A stretch of 64,000 nucleotides of DNA from VXNF01 sp964291305. Lineage in GTDB: Bacteria > Actinomycetota > Acidimicrobiia > Acidimicrobiales > CATQHL01. Every line of letters begins with the position of its first letter. Positions within the stretch are counted from its first letter, which is position 1. A model generated the notes under the pieces. The model saw nothing but the letters and a program-made list of their open reading frames with translations, had not been told where the DNA came from and searched no databases. The stretch is from assembly GCA_964291305.2 (NCBI GenBank), contig OZ219783.1, forward strand, positions 1,116,001 to 1,180,000, given 5' to 3'. The translations under genes were made by a program, and so were the position numbers. Shown here piece after piece: positions 1 to 8,566 of this stretch.

Positions 1-1
1 A

Positions 2-553
2 CGGGCCGATGCCACCGATCTGTCCGCCTGGGTGCCGCACCTAGCAGACGGAGCGCCCTGGAAGCTGGTCGCCAATCTGCCCTACAACGTGGCCACGCCT
101 CTGCTGCTGGACATCCTGGACCACGTGCCACAGGTCACCTCCATGCTGGTCATGGTGCAAACAGAGGTGGCGGAGCGGCTAGCCGCTTCGGTGGATCATG
201 CCGCCTACGGGCTGCCTTCGCTGAAGGTCGCTTGCTGGGCGCGCGCTGAGGTGCTGGGTCGGGTGCCGCCGACAGTTTTCTGGCCCCGACCGAGGGTGTC
301 CTCGGCGCTTCTGGCGATTCAGCGGCTGGCGACGCCCGCCGCTAGCAACATTCAGGAGCTGTACTGCTTGGCGAAGCGGGCGTTTGGTCAGCGTCGCAAG
401 ATGCTGCGATCCTCGCTGCGGGGAATAGCGCTGTCCCACCACTTTGATGCGGCCGGGATCGATCCGACCGCCCGGCCCGGGCAACTGACTGTAGCGGACT
501 GGTCACGCCTGGCGCAGGAGGTCAACAGCAGTGGTGGCGCAGCGGGAGCGTGA
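2..553 (+). CDS. rsmA: 16S rRNA dimethyladenosine transferase RsmA (KsgA), 3' part
   Basis: The 5' end lies before the window; an open frame runs from base 2 to a TGA at 551-553, about 183 codons of a protein usually near 270-290 residues. RsmA dimethylates two adjacent adenines near the 3' end of 16S rRNA using S-adenosylmethionine. The visible part holds the NLPYNVATPLL segment (motif IV, NLPY, which contacts the target adenine) and the C-terminal helical RNA-binding part, with the characteristic AFGQRRKMLRSSL stretch. The SAM-binding motifs I-III should lie upstream. ispE follows directly, a common pairing in actinobacteria. The family assignment is firm. Confidence 0.95.
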   Translation, partial: RADATDLSAWVPHLADGAPWKLVANLPYNVATPLLLDILDHVPQVTSMLVMVQTEVAERLAASVDHAAYGLPSLKVACWARAEVLGRVPPTVFWPRPRVSSALLAIQRLATPAASNIQELYCLAKRAFGQRRKMLRSSLRGIALSHHFDAAGIDPTARPGQLTVADWSRLAQEVNSSGGAAGA

Positions 554-554
554 C

Positions 555-1316
555 TTGAAAGTGGAGGTACTAACTGCACCGGCAAAGCTCACGTTGTCGC
601 TGCGGATTACCGGCCGGCGCGCCGATGGTTACCACCTCATCGAGGCAGAGATGGTGACACTCGATCTGGCCGATCGTCTGGTTGTAGAGGCGGGAGATGA
701 GCTGAGTCTGGTCACCGGCGGAGCGGAGAGCACGCCCGAATCCGGCGAGATCCCACCCGGAGCGCTCCGAGTCCCAGCGGGGGAGGACAACCTGGTCATA
801 CAAGCTCTCCAACTTGCCGGGCGTCGGGCAAAGGTGACGTTGCACAAGCACATTCCGGTCGGCGCGGGACTCGGGGGCGGTTCGGCCGACGCCGCTGCGA
901 TCCTGCGCTGGGCTGGATTCAACGACAGCTGGCGTGCCGCGACGCTGGGCGCCGATGTGGCTTTCTGCCTGCAGGGCGGTCATGGGTGGGTGAGTGGTAT
1001 CGGCGAGATCGTCCAGCCCCTGGCTTTTGAACCTCGCACCTTCACGCTTTACACCCCGCCTTTCAGCTGCTCGACGGCCGCGGTGTACCGAGCTTGGGAC
1101 GATCTCGGCGGGCCGGCCGGACCGACGGGAAACGACCTCGAGCCAGCCGCTCTGGCTGTCGAGCCGAGAATGGCCGCAGCGCGTGAGGTGTTGGCAGAGG
1201 CGAGCGGTCAGCAGCCACGCCTAGCGGGCAGCGGTTCGACGTGGTTCGTCGAGGGGGCCTATCCGGGGCCTGGCCGGCGAGTGGTGCGTGCGACTCCGGC
1301 GCAGTCAGCGATCTGA
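555..1316 (+). CDS. ispE: 4-diphosphocytidyl-2-C-methyl-D-erythritol kinase (IspE)
   Basis: GHMP-family kinase of the non-mevalonate isoprenoid pathway; it phosphorylates the 2-hydroxyl of CDP-methylerythritol in the cytosol. Visible motifs are APAKLTLSL with the active-site Lys near residue 11, DGYH near residue 25, the ATP-binding glycine loop VGAGLGGGSADAA near residues 100-113, and LGADVAF with the expected catalytic Asp. I chose TTG at 555 because GGGAG at 544-548 sits 6 nt upstream and rsmA stops at 553; GTG 531 (overlapping rsmA) and GTG 561 are alternatives. At about 253 residues it is shorter than most IspE proteins (about 280-310), but the glycine-rich C-terminal motif LAGSGST is present. 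Confidence 0.93.
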   Translation: MKVEVLTAPAKLTLSLRITGRRADGYHLIEAEMVTLDLADRLVVEAGDELSLVTGGAESTPESGEIPPGALRVPAGEDNLVIQALQLAGRRAKVTLHKHIPVGAGLGGGSADAAAILRWAGFNDSWRAATLGADVAFCLQGGHGWVSGIGEIVQPLAFEPRTFTLYTPPFSCSTAAVYRAWDDLGGPAGPTGNDLEPAALAVEPRMAAAREVLAEASGQQPRLAGSGSTWFVEGAYPGPGRRVVRATPAQSAI

Positions 1317-1324
1317 AAGTTCGC

Positions 1325-1423
1325 TTAGCGGCCTTTGCGGCGCTGGAAGCGGGTACGACGACGCATCTTGCGGTACTTTTTCTTCCGCATGCGCTTGCGG
1401 CGCTTCTTGATTAGCGAACCCAT
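1325..1423 (-). CDS. bS22-type ribosomal mini-protein (AURKAIP1/COX24 domain), 32 aa
   Basis: A 32-residue, extremely basic protein starting MGSLIKKRRKRMRKKKYRKM, with 21 Lys/Arg residues and a RRRTRFQRRKGR C-terminus. This matches the small actinobacterial AURKAIP1/COX24-domain proteins, identified in mycobacteria as 30S subunit protein bS22. ATG is at 1423-1421 and TAA at 1327-1325. It is encoded opposite ispE and between ispE and tRNA-Gln, so it must have its own promoter in the 1424-1520 spacer. It is too short for most gene callers. Identity rests on composition, length and the near-canonical N-terminus recalled from mycobacterial homologues. Confidence 0.88.
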   Translation of the reverse strand: MGSLIKKRRKRMRKKKYRKMRRRTRFQRRKGR

Positions 1424-1520
1424 GAAAGAACAATCCTACCAGGTCCGCGACTTTACGACGCGGTCGGCATGTCGCTCACTCACCAAGGGTTCAGCGGAGC
1501 CCGCTAGCGTGACAGCAAGG

Positions 1521-1592
1521 TGGCCGGTAGTTCAATGGTAGAACGCCTGACTTTGGATCAGGAGGTTGCAGGTTCGAGCCCTGCCCGGCCAG
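1521..1592 (+). tRNA. tRNA-Gln (anticodon TTG)
   Basis: A 72-nt cloverleaf. The acceptor stem TGGCCGG (1521-1527) pairs with CCGGCCA (1585-1591), followed by discriminator G1592. The anticodon stem CCTGA/TCAGG encloses loop CTTTGGA with anticodon TTG (1553-1555), and the T-loop contains GGTTCGAGCC. CCA is not encoded. It lies between the bS22 gene and glmU. Confidence 0.97.
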
Positions 1593-1633
1593 CATGACTC
1601 CTGCCCGCAGCAAACGCGAGGCATAAGCGGCCA

Positions 1634-2695
1634 GTGAGCACCTTCGGCGGTGTCGAACTGTCGGCCATCGTGCTGGCGGCGGGGCGCGGCTCTCGTATGC
1701 GGTCGGAGCTGCGTAAACCCCTACACCTGCTAGCAGGGATGCCCATGCTGGCGCACGTAGTGGATGCTCTGAGTGAATGCCAGCCGGATCGCATCGTGAT
1801 CGTGCTTGGTCCCGATGACGAACTCGTCGCTAAAGAGATGCAATCACGGCGCGGTCAGCTGCCGCTAGAGGTGGCTGAACAGCCCGCCCCGCGCGGCACT
1901 GGCGACGCCGCCGCCCGCGGGTTGGCGGCCTTGCCCGACCCTGCTGACCCCGAGGGCGGCGAACTGCTCATAGTGCCTGGCGATACCCCACTGTTGCGCC
2001 CGTCGACGCTGTGGACGCTGGTGGAGTACCACCTTGTTTATGGCGCCGCCTGCACCCTCCTGACTGCCCGCGTTGGCGACCCCACCGGTTACGGGCGCGT
2101 GCTGCGCGGCCCCGACGGCTCGATACGCGGCATAGTCGAACAGGCTGATGCTTCGCCAACGGAGCAGGAGATCAACGAGATCGGCACATCGGTCTATGCG
2201 GTCCGTCGTAGCTTTCTCGGCCCGGCGCTGCGACGCATCCGCCCCGACAACGCAGCGGGGGAGTACTACCTGACCGACATGGTAGGTGTGCTAGCGCGGA
2301 TGGGTCACAAGGTTGAGGCGTTCACCTTGGACGACGCAGGCGAGGCTCAGGGCGTTAACGATCAGGCGCAGCTTGCCTCCGCCCGCGCTGAGGTCCAGCA
2401 GCGAGTGATAGCCGGTTGGCTGCAGGCTGGTGTGACAATCGTGGACCCAACCAGCACCTACGTAGACATTTCCGTGTGCTTGGCAGCCGGCGTGGTACTC
2501 CTCCCGGGCACCATGTTGGAGGGCCAAACTGTTGTGGGCGCCGGGGCTGTCATAGGCCCACACACCCGGTTGGTGGACTGCGCGGTGGGGCCAGGAGCGA
2601 TAGTGGAGATGAGCCAAGGTCGTGACGCCGAGATTGGCCCTGGACGGCAGGTGGGGCCGTTTGCCACGCTCGGCTCGTCCGCTGCCGTGCCTTAG
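1634..2695 (+). CDS. glmU: GlmU-like UDP-GlcNAc pyrophosphorylase with truncated left-handed beta-helix
   Basis: The N-terminal half is a canonical uridyltransferase: LAAGRGSRMRSELRKPL (nucleotide-binding loop and Lys), GTGDAA, VPGDTPLL, GYGRV, NEIGTSVYA, GEYYLTDM and QGVNDQAQLA. It should make UDP-GlcNAc from UTP and GlcNAc-1-phosphate for peptidoglycan. Bifunctional GlmU is usually about 450-480 residues; this one stops at 353, just after the hexapeptide segment ending VGPFATLGSS. It therefore lacks the part of the beta-helix that carries the acetyltransferase active site (the conserved Lys/His/Tyr/Asn after the GNFVE region of E. coli GlmU). Only 41 bp separate the stop from prs, so no frameshifted remainder exists here. 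GTG start. GlcN-1-P acetylation would need another protein. Confidence 0.9.
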   Translation: MSTFGGVELSAIVLAAGRGSRMRSELRKPLHLLAGMPMLAHVVDALSECQPDRIVIVLGPDDELVAKEMQSRRGQLPLEVAEQPAPRGTGDAAARGLAALPDPADPEGGELLIVPGDTPLLRPSTLWTLVEYHLVYGAACTLLTARVGDPTGYGRVLRGPDGSIRGIVEQADASPTEQEINEIGTSVYAVRRSFLGPALRRIRPDNAAGEYYLTDMVGVLARMGHKVEAFTLDDAGEAQGVNDQAQLASARAEVQQRVIAGWLQAGVTIVDPTSTYVDISVCLAAGVVLLPGTMLEGQTVVGAGAVIGPHTRLVDCAVGPGAIVEMSQGRDAEIGPGRQVGPFATLGSSAAVP

Positions 2696-2736
2696 CGACC
2701 ACTCCCTTAGCGGTCACTCGAGGAGAGAACGGAACT

Positions 2737-3717
2737 GTGCAAACTGTTACGACCAAGCAACTGAAGCTCCTCTCGGGGAGAGCGAACCTGGAACTGGCGC
2801 AGCTCATCGTCCGGCATCTGGGTGTCGAACTCTGCGAGACCAACCTGTCGGAGTTCGCTAACGGTGAGATCCACTGCCGCTTCGGGCAATCCATCCGCGG
2901 TGCTGATGTCTTTATCATCCAGTCGCACACGGCGGCCGATGGCCGGTCGATCAACGACTCCGTCCTAGAGCAGCTGATCATGGTGGATGCGGCTCGGCGC
3001 GCATCGGCAAAACGCGTTACTGCGGTCTGCCCGTTCTTTCCCTACGCCCGCCAGGACCGCAAGGCTGAGGGCCGTGAACCGATTTCAGCCAAGCTCATGG
3101 CCAACATGCTGGACGCTGCCGGCGCTGGCCGCCTAGTCAGTGTGGATCTCCACTCCGGCCAGATTCAAGGTTTCTTCGACGGTCCCTGGGATCACCTCAC
3201 CGCCATGCCCGTGCTGTGTGACCGAATCGCCGAGTTGGGTGAAGATCTGGTGGTTGTCTCCCCTGACGCAGGCAGGGTGAAGGTTGCCGAGCGCTACGCC
3301 ATGGCGCTAGGGGCGGATCTGGCAATTGTGCACAAGAGCCGCATTGGGGGAGCCAAGAGTGAGGTGGAGGCACTTGGAGTGGTGGGAGCGGTCAGCGGAA
3401 GGGTCTGTGTGCTGATCGACGACATGATCGACACCGGTGGCACGATCGTGGCGGCCGCTGAGCAGCTAGCGGCACGCGGTGCTGAGAAGGTCTACGCGGC
3501 TACCACGCACGGACTCTTCTCCGGGCCTGCGGTGGACCGGCTCAAGAACTCCGTTATCGGGAAGGTAATCGTCACCGACACTTTGCCGCTGCCGACCGAG
3601 AAGTGCATCGACAAGCTGGAGGTGGTCTCGGTAGCCCCCACGATCGCAAGCGCCATCCGGGCTGTCTTTGAGGACACCTCGGTGAGCGAGATCTTCGGTG
3701 GCAACAACTTGTCTTGA
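2737..3717 (+). CDS. prs: Ribose-phosphate pyrophosphokinase (PRPP synthetase)
   Basis: Makes PRPP from ribose-5-phosphate and ATP for nucleotide, His and Trp synthesis. At 326 residues it has the usual class I length. Recognisable motifs are FANGEIHCRF, the ATP-site segment FPYARQDRK, the DLHSGQIQGFFD region, and the PRPP loop VLIDDMIDTGGTI. GTG start preceded by a GAGGAGAG ribosome-binding site. It sits 41 bp after glmU, a classical glmU-prs pairing that links sugar-nucleotide and PRPP supply. A short tandem repeat overlaps its stop codon. Confidence 0.97.
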   Translation: MQTVTTKQLKLLSGRANLELAQLIVRHLGVELCETNLSEFANGEIHCRFGQSIRGADVFIIQSHTAADGRSINDSVLEQLIMVDAARRASAKRVTAVCPFFPYARQDRKAEGREPISAKLMANMLDAAGAGRLVSVDLHSGQIQGFFDGPWDHLTAMPVLCDRIAELGEDLVVVSPDAGRVKVAERYAMALGADLAIVHKSRIGGAKSEVEALGVVGAVSGRVCVLIDDMIDTGGTIVAAAEQLAARGAEKVYAATTHGLFSGPAVDRLKNSVIGKVIVTDTLPLPTEKCIDKLEVVSVAPTIASAIRAVFEDTSVSEIFGGNNLS

Positions 3718-3747
3718 AGCAACGTGCCCTGAAACAACGTGTCCTGA
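3703..3747 (+). repeat. Three 15-bp tandem repeats spanning the prs stop codon
   Basis: Units are 3703-3717 (AACAACTTGTCTTGA), 3718-3732 (AGCAACGTGCCCTGA) and 3733-3747 (AACAACGTGTCCTGA). The first unit encodes the last four prs residues and the stop; each copy ends in TGA. Units two and three look like downstream duplications of the gene end. Confidence 0.85.
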
Positions 3748-3820
3748 AGCCCCGACGGGTCGGTGGCGCGGACCGCTAGGCTCGCTTCGGTTCATCCACC
3801 GAAATCCACCGGTAAGTGTC

Positions 3821-4483
3821 ATGCAGGAAGTTGTTCTCCCCTTAGAAATCGGCCGCGCCACTGGTAGCGGTTCGGCCCGCCGCATGCGGCTACAAGGCAA
3901 AATTCCCGCCGTCGTCTACGGCCTCGGTGGGGAGGCTGTAAGCGTGACGGTGGACTACCGCCGCCTGCGCGGAGCCCTGTCTACCGAAGCCGGTATGAAC
4001 GTCGTGCTGCACCTAGATCTAGGCGATCAACGGGAGCTAGCTCTGGTGAAAGAGTTGCAGCGCCACCCGCTCCGCGGCGACGTTACCCATGTGGACTTCC
4101 TCAGGGTCGAGGCTGACACCGAGGTGGCTGTAGACGTGCCGATCCAGCTGACTGGACACCCCAAGGCGGTGATCGAACTGAACGGCCTCGTCGAGCGGTC
4201 GCTAGACACGCTGCGCGTTATGGCCAAGCCTCACTCGATACCTAACGAGTTAGTGCTGGATGTCTCCAATCTGACTGTGGGAGCTGCCCTGACCGTCTCA
4301 GACATCGAGCTGCCTGCCGGCGTTGTCTCCCTCGTCGACGAAACCGCACCGGTGGTGTCTGGGGTCATCACGCGGAGCGCTCTGGAAGCCTCGGATGAGG
4401 CCGAAGAAGAAGCCGAGGATTCCGAGGCGCTTGACGGTGACGGCGAAGGGGCTAGCGAGGACGACTCCGGCGACAGCAACTGA
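3821..4483 (+). CDS. rplY: 50S ribosomal protein L25 (CTC/TL5 type)
   Basis: Binds 5S rRNA in the large subunit. The N-terminal L25 domain is recognisable in MRLQGKIPAVVYG and in LVKELQRHPLRGDVTHVDF (residues about 25-95), followed by the TL5-type C-terminal beta domain (about 100-185). The tail of about 35 residues is very acidic (EASDEAEEEAEDSEALDGD), common in actinobacterial CTC proteins. I chose ATG 3821, since homology starts at LPLEIGR just after it; an upstream start at 3698 would overlap prs and translate the 15-bp repeats. It lies between prs and pth, the usual prs-rplY-pth order. Confidence 0.95.
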   Translation: MQEVVLPLEIGRATGSGSARRMRLQGKIPAVVYGLGGEAVSVTVDYRRLRGALSTEAGMNVVLHLDLGDQRELALVKELQRHPLRGDVTHVDFLRVEADTEVAVDVPIQLTGHPKAVIELNGLVERSLDTLRVMAKPHSIPNELVLDVSNLTVGAALTVSDIELPAGVVSLVDETAPVVSGVITRSALEASDEAEEEAEDSEALDGDGEGASEDDSGDSN

Positions 4484-4491
4484 GGTAGGAA

Positions 4492-5115
4492 ATGTCCCTA
4501 CGCCGGAGACGGCTGGCTGGGGCAACGCGGACTGGCACGCCAGCTGACTTCTTGGTTGTGGGGCTTGGCAACCCCGGGGAGAAGTACTACGGAACTCGCC
4601 ATAACGCCGGGGCTGCAGCGGTAGAGGAACTCACTGGTAGACACGGTGGCCATCTGCGCCGCCGCCCCCGCTTGCCAGCGTTGACAGACGAGGTACGAAT
4701 TGCGGCAAAGCGCGTGGCTTTGGCCTTCCCGCAGACCTACATGAACGTATCCGGAGAGGCTGTGGCGAAGCTGCTAGTTCGCTTCAGCATCGAAGACCTC
4801 CAGCGGTTAGTAATCCTCCACGACGAACTGGACCTGCCGCCGGGGCGGGTGCAGGTAAGGGTGGGTGGGGGCTTAGCCGGCCACAACGGCCTGCGTTCGA
4901 TCCGTGACCGGTTGCGTTCTACGGATTTCGTCCGGATCCGCATCGGAATCGGCCGGCCGCCGAGCGCGGCCTCGGGCGCTGACTACGTGCTAAGCCGGCC
5001 ACGGGCGAAGGAACGAGATGTGCTGGTGGCGGCGACCAGCTTGGCGGCCGACGCGGTGGAGACCATCGCTGTCGACGGCGTCGAGGTGGCCATGAACACC
5101 TTCAATGTTCGCTGA
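4492..5115 (+). CDS. pth: Peptidyl-tRNA hydrolase
   Basis: Recycles peptidyl-tRNA released by stalled ribosomes by cleaving the ester bond between peptide and tRNA. Typical motifs are VVGLGNPGEKYYGTRHNAG, with the catalytic His in TRHNAG; FPQTYMNVSGEAV; ILHDELDLPPG, with the conserved Asp; and GGGLAGHNGLRSI. At 207 residues it has normal length with an about 15-residue basic N-terminal extension. ATG 4492 lies 8 nt after the rplY stop with AGGTAGG in front, so the two are probably co-transcribed. Confidence 0.96.
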   Translation: MSLRRRRLAGATRTGTPADFLVVGLGNPGEKYYGTRHNAGAAAVEELTGRHGGHLRRRPRLPALTDEVRIAAKRVALAFPQTYMNVSGEAVAKLLVRFSIEDLQRLVILHDELDLPPGRVQVRVGGGLAGHNGLRSIRDRLRSTDFVRIRIGIGRPPSAASGADYVLSRPRAKERDVLVAATSLAADAVETIAVDGVEVAMNTFNVR

Positions 5116-5127
5116 GGCAGGGGACTG

Positions 5128-8100
5128 ATGACCAAAGGGCGCTCGGCTCTGGCGCGTCTGGCCCGTGAGGTCGCGACGGTGCGAGCGATTGGGGACGCGC
5201 TAGGACGACGCGAGGCCTCTCTGGCGGTGCCCGAACGGGCACAGCCGGCTGCGCTGGCTGCGCTGGCACGAGCCTCCGGGCGGCGACCTTTGGTGGTCTG
5301 TACAGTCACCGAAGCAGCCGCGGAACAGCTTTTTGCCGACCTGCAGAGTTGGCTGGGCGACGATTCGGTGGCTGCCCTCCCGGCTTGGGAAACGCTTCCC
5401 TTCGAACAGGTAAGCCCGGCGGCGTCGGTCATGGGTACCCGCCTTCAGACCATCTGGCGAATGCGCCAGGAAACTGCACCTTCATTAGTGGTGGCTTCGG
5501 TTCGGGCCGTTATGCAGCGACTAGCTGCTAGTGCGGAGCAGGCCGAGCCTGTGTGCTTGCAGCTTGGGGATCGTTGCGACCGCGACGAGTTGATCCAGCG
5601 GCTCGCCGACGCTGGCTACCGACGAGGGGTGCAGGTAGAGCAGCGGGGCGAGATGGCTGTGCGCGGTTCGATCATCGACGTGTTTGGTGCTACTGCCGAG
5701 GACCCGGTGCGCATCGACCTGTGGGGTGATGAGATCGACCGTCTCTGCACTTTCTCGGTGAGCGGTCAGCGTTCGGGGGAGTCGCTGAAGGCCACTGAGA
5801 TATTCGGGTGCCGCGAGTTGCGTCCCACTGCAGCGGTTCGCCGACGGGCGGCAGATTTGGCAGTTGAAGCCCCCTGGGGTCGGCGCCAGTGGGAGTTGTT
5901 AGCCGAAGGCGCCTTTTTCGACGGGATGGAGGCCTGGCTGGGGTGGCTCGAAGCTGAGAGGCGCAGCTTCGCCGATCTGATCCCTGACGGCGGCCTCGTT
6001 GTGCTGATTGACCGGGATCGTCTTTGGGCGCGGGCACAGGATTTGCTGGCTGAGGAAGCCGAACTAGCAAAGCACCTTGCGACTGCCTGGGGCGTGGCTC
6101 CCAATGAGCAGCTACCCAGCGCTCACGTGGCGGCTGAGGAGTTGTTAGCGGGCTGCGCGGCTCCGGTCTGGGGAATCAGCAGCAGTCCTTCGAGCCCCAC
6201 TCAGCCGTTCGTTGAAGCCCTCGGGTGGGAACCTCCGCTGGCCACCGGCGACGGCCCCGTGCGTCAAGTGACAGCCCTGCTGGGAGAGGGCTACCGGATT
6301 GTGGTAGCGGCCGACGGCGAGGGTTCGGCCCAGCGGTTACGCCAGCGTCTAGAGGACCAGGGCGTAGTAATCGCTGACTCGTTAGCCGCAAGTTCTGCGG
6401 GCTGCTCGGTGAGTGTAAGCCCGCTGCGGGTGGGCTGCATCCTGCCCGAGGTGCGACTAGCTGTCCTCGCCGAGAGCGATCTAACCGGTCGCCGCAGGGT
6501 GCACCGCCGTGCCCGCAAGGTAACCCCGGCCGGGGCGCGCGGTGGTATTGAAGATCTGCAGGTCGGCGGTTTCGTTGTCCACCGAACTCACGGCGTGGCC
6601 TGCTATCGCGGCATGGTCACGCGGACGATGGACGGCGTTGAGCGCGACTATCTACTGCTGGAGTATCGGGGCGACGCACGGTTATACGTGCCCACTGACC
6701 AACTTGAGACTGTTAGGCAGTACACCGGCGGTGAGGTGCCCACGCTAAGCCGTATGGGGGGCACCGACTGGCAGCGCACCAAGGGCAAGGTGCGGGCGGC
6801 AGTAGCGGAAGTAGCTGGCGAGTTGGTGGAGCTTTACCGCAAGCGTCACGCCACCGCCGGATTGGCCTTTGGCCCCGACGGTCCGTGGCAGGCGCAGATG
6901 GAGTCTGCCTTTGCTTACCCCGAGACGCCTGATCAGATCAACGCAATAGCACAAGTAAAAGAGGACATGGAGAGTCCGGTTCCGATGGACCGGCTGATCT
7001 GCGGCGACGTGGGGTTTGGCAAGACCGAGGTTGCCGTGCGCGCTGCTTTCAAGGCCGTCACCGACGGTCGTCAGGTGGCGGTATTGGTGCCAACCACGCT
7101 GTTGGCCCACCAGCACCACCAGACTTTCTCTGAGCGCTACGCCGGCTTCCCGGTTCGGGTTGAGATGCTGAGCCGCTTTCTCTCGCCGGCGGCCGCTCGG
7201 GAGGTTTTGGAAGGTCTGCGCAGTGGCGACGTGGATTTAGTGATAGGGACCCACCGGTTGCTCTCCTCCGACGTGAAATTTGCCCGGCTGGGCTTGCTGG
7301 TTGTGGACGAAGAGCAGCGTTTCGGCGTCAGCCACAAGGAGGCCATTAAGACGCTCCGCCACGATTTAGATGTGTTGACGCTGACTGCAACGCCTATACC
7401 GCGCACGTTGGAGATGAGTCTGACGGGGATCAGAGACCTGACGGTGCTGCAGACACCGCCCGCGGACCGCAAGCCAATCGGGACTTACGTGGGCCCCTAC
7501 GACGAGCGCGCCGTGGTTGAGGCCATAAGGCGTGAGCTGCTGCGCGAGGGGCAGGTGTTCTTCGTACACAATCGGGTGGCCGACATCGACGAGGTGGCGG
7601 CTCACTTGCGGGAGTTAGTTCCCGGAGTGCGCGTGGCGGTAGCACACGGCCAGATGGACGAAGCCGCCCTGGAGCAGGTGGTGTTGGACTTTTGGGATCG
7701 GCGCTACGACGTCATGGTGTGCACCACGATCATCGAATCTGGCATTGACATGCCAACGGTCAACACCCTAATCGTCGACCGAGCCGACCTAATGGGCCTT
7801 GCCCAGCTACATCAGATACGTGGCCGCGTCGGGCGGGCGCAGATGCGCGCTTACGCCTACCTCTTCACCCCTCCCGAGCGAGATCTCACTGAAGAAGCCT
7901 ACGAACGCCTCAAGGTTGTGGCCGAGTCCACCGAGTTGGGTTCGGGGATTCGCATTGCTATGCGCGACCTGGAGATCAGGGGCGCCGGCAACCTATTGGG
8001 GGTTGGTCAGTCGGGTCACATCGCGGCCGTGGGATACGACCTGTATTGCGAGATGGTGACCGAGGCGGTGGCGGAGCTGGCCGGAGAGGTCCCCGAAGAG

Positions 8101-8556
8101 CCGGTGGAGTTGAAGCTAGACGTACCTGCAGACGCCCACCTGCCGGCCGCGTACATACCCTCGGAGTCGTTGCGTTTTGCCGCTTACCGTCGAATTGCCG
8201 ACGCCAAGAGCGTCGAGGAGATAGCCGATGTGCGTGCCGAATGGCTGGACCGCTTTGGGCCGCTTCCCGCCCCTGCCCGGTCGCTTTTGGCTCTGGCACA
8301 ACTGCGGGCGCTTTGTATTGCCTGCGGTGTGAGCGAAGTGTCGGTGCGGTCGCTTGCCGGCGGGGGTGCCGAGGCGCGCATTTCGCCCTTGCAGTTGCGC
8401 CAGAGCCGGCGAGTGCGCTTGGAAAGGCTTTGGCCGAAAGCAAGCTACGAACCGTCATCGGGACTGTTGCGTCTGCCGCTTCGCCGTCGTGCCGAAGCGG
8501 TGGAGACCATCAGTGAGGCACTCGAGCGGCTAACTGACCAACCTCCGGCGGCATGA
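5128..8556 (+). CDS. mfd: Transcription-repair coupling factor Mfd
   Basis: ATP-driven translocase that removes stalled RNA polymerase and recruits UvrA. Domain order is complete: UvrB-like N-terminus (about residues 30-330, with LPAWETLPFEQVSP), CarD-like RNA-polymerase-interacting domain starting near residue 478 (VGGFVVHRTHGVACYRG), RecG-like helicase with Walker A GDVGFGKT at 626-633, DEEQRFG, LTATPIPRTLEMS and the QIRGRVGR motif VI, then the TRCF C-terminal domain (about 990-1090). At 1142 residues it has normal length. The start is 12 nt after pth. Confidence 0.97.
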   Translation: MTKGRSALARLAREVATVRAIGDALGRREASLAVPERAQPAALAALARASGRRPLVVCTVTEAAAEQLFADLQSWLGDDSVAALPAWETLPFEQVSPAASVMGTRLQTIWRMRQETAPSLVVASVRAVMQRLAASAEQAEPVCLQLGDRCDRDELIQRLADAGYRRGVQVEQRGEMAVRGSIIDVFGATAEDPVRIDLWGDEIDRLCTFSVSGQRSGESLKATEIFGCRELRPTAAVRRRAADLAVEAPWGRRQWELLAEGAFFDGMEAWLGWLEAERRSFADLIPDGGLVVLIDRDRLWARAQDLLAEEAELAKHLATAWGVAPNEQLPSAHVAAEELLAGCAAPVWGISSSPSSPTQPFVEALGWEPPLATGDGPVRQVTALLGEGYRIVVAADGEGSAQRLRQRLEDQGVVIADSLAASSAGCSVSVSPLRVGCILPEVRLAVLAESDLTGRRRVHRRARKVTPAGARGGIEDLQVGGFVVHRTHGVACYRGMVTRTMDGVERDYLLLEYRGDARLYVPTDQLETVRQYTGGEVPTLSRMGGTDWQRTKGKVRAAVAEVAGELVELYRKRHATAGLAFGPDGPWQAQMESAFAYPETPDQINAIAQVKEDMESPVPMDRLICGDVGFGKTEVAVRAAFKAVTDGRQVAVLVPTTLLAHQHHQTFSERYAGFPVRVEMLSRFLSPAAAREVLEGLRSGDVDLVIGTHRLLSSDVKFARLGLLVVDEEQRFGVSHKEAIKTLRHDLDVLTLTATPIPRTLEMSLTGIRDLTVLQTPPADRKPIGTYVGPYDERAVVEAIRRELLREGQVFFVHNRVADIDEVAAHLRELVPGVRVAVAHGQMDEAALEQVVLDFWDRRYDVMVCTTIIESGIDMPTVNTLIVDRADLMGLAQLHQIRGRVGRAQMRAYAYLFTPPERDLTEEAYERLKVVAESTELGSGIRIAMRDLEIRGAGNLLGVGQSGHIAAVGYDLYCEMVTEAVAELAGEVPEEPVELKLDVPADAHLPAAYIPSESLRFAAYRRIADAKSVEEIADVRAEWLDRFGPLPAPARSLLALAQLRALCIACGVSEVSVRSLAGGGAEARISPLQLRQSRRVRLERLWPKASYEPSSGLLRLPLRRRAEAVETISEALERLTDQPPAA

Positions 8557-8566
8557 ACTCAGAGTT

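Noticed and set aside
758..769. GAGCGCTC-containing palindrome in ispE, like the operators at 51.8 kb (also 4374-4383 in rplY)
   Set aside because: Both lie inside housekeeping coding sequence of a GC-rich genome and are best explained as chance.
1335..1541. Plus-strand reading frame rich in Arg opposite the bS22 gene
   Set aside because: It is the complement of the Lys/Arg-rich mini-protein and runs into the tRNA-Gln gene; it has no ribosome-binding site.
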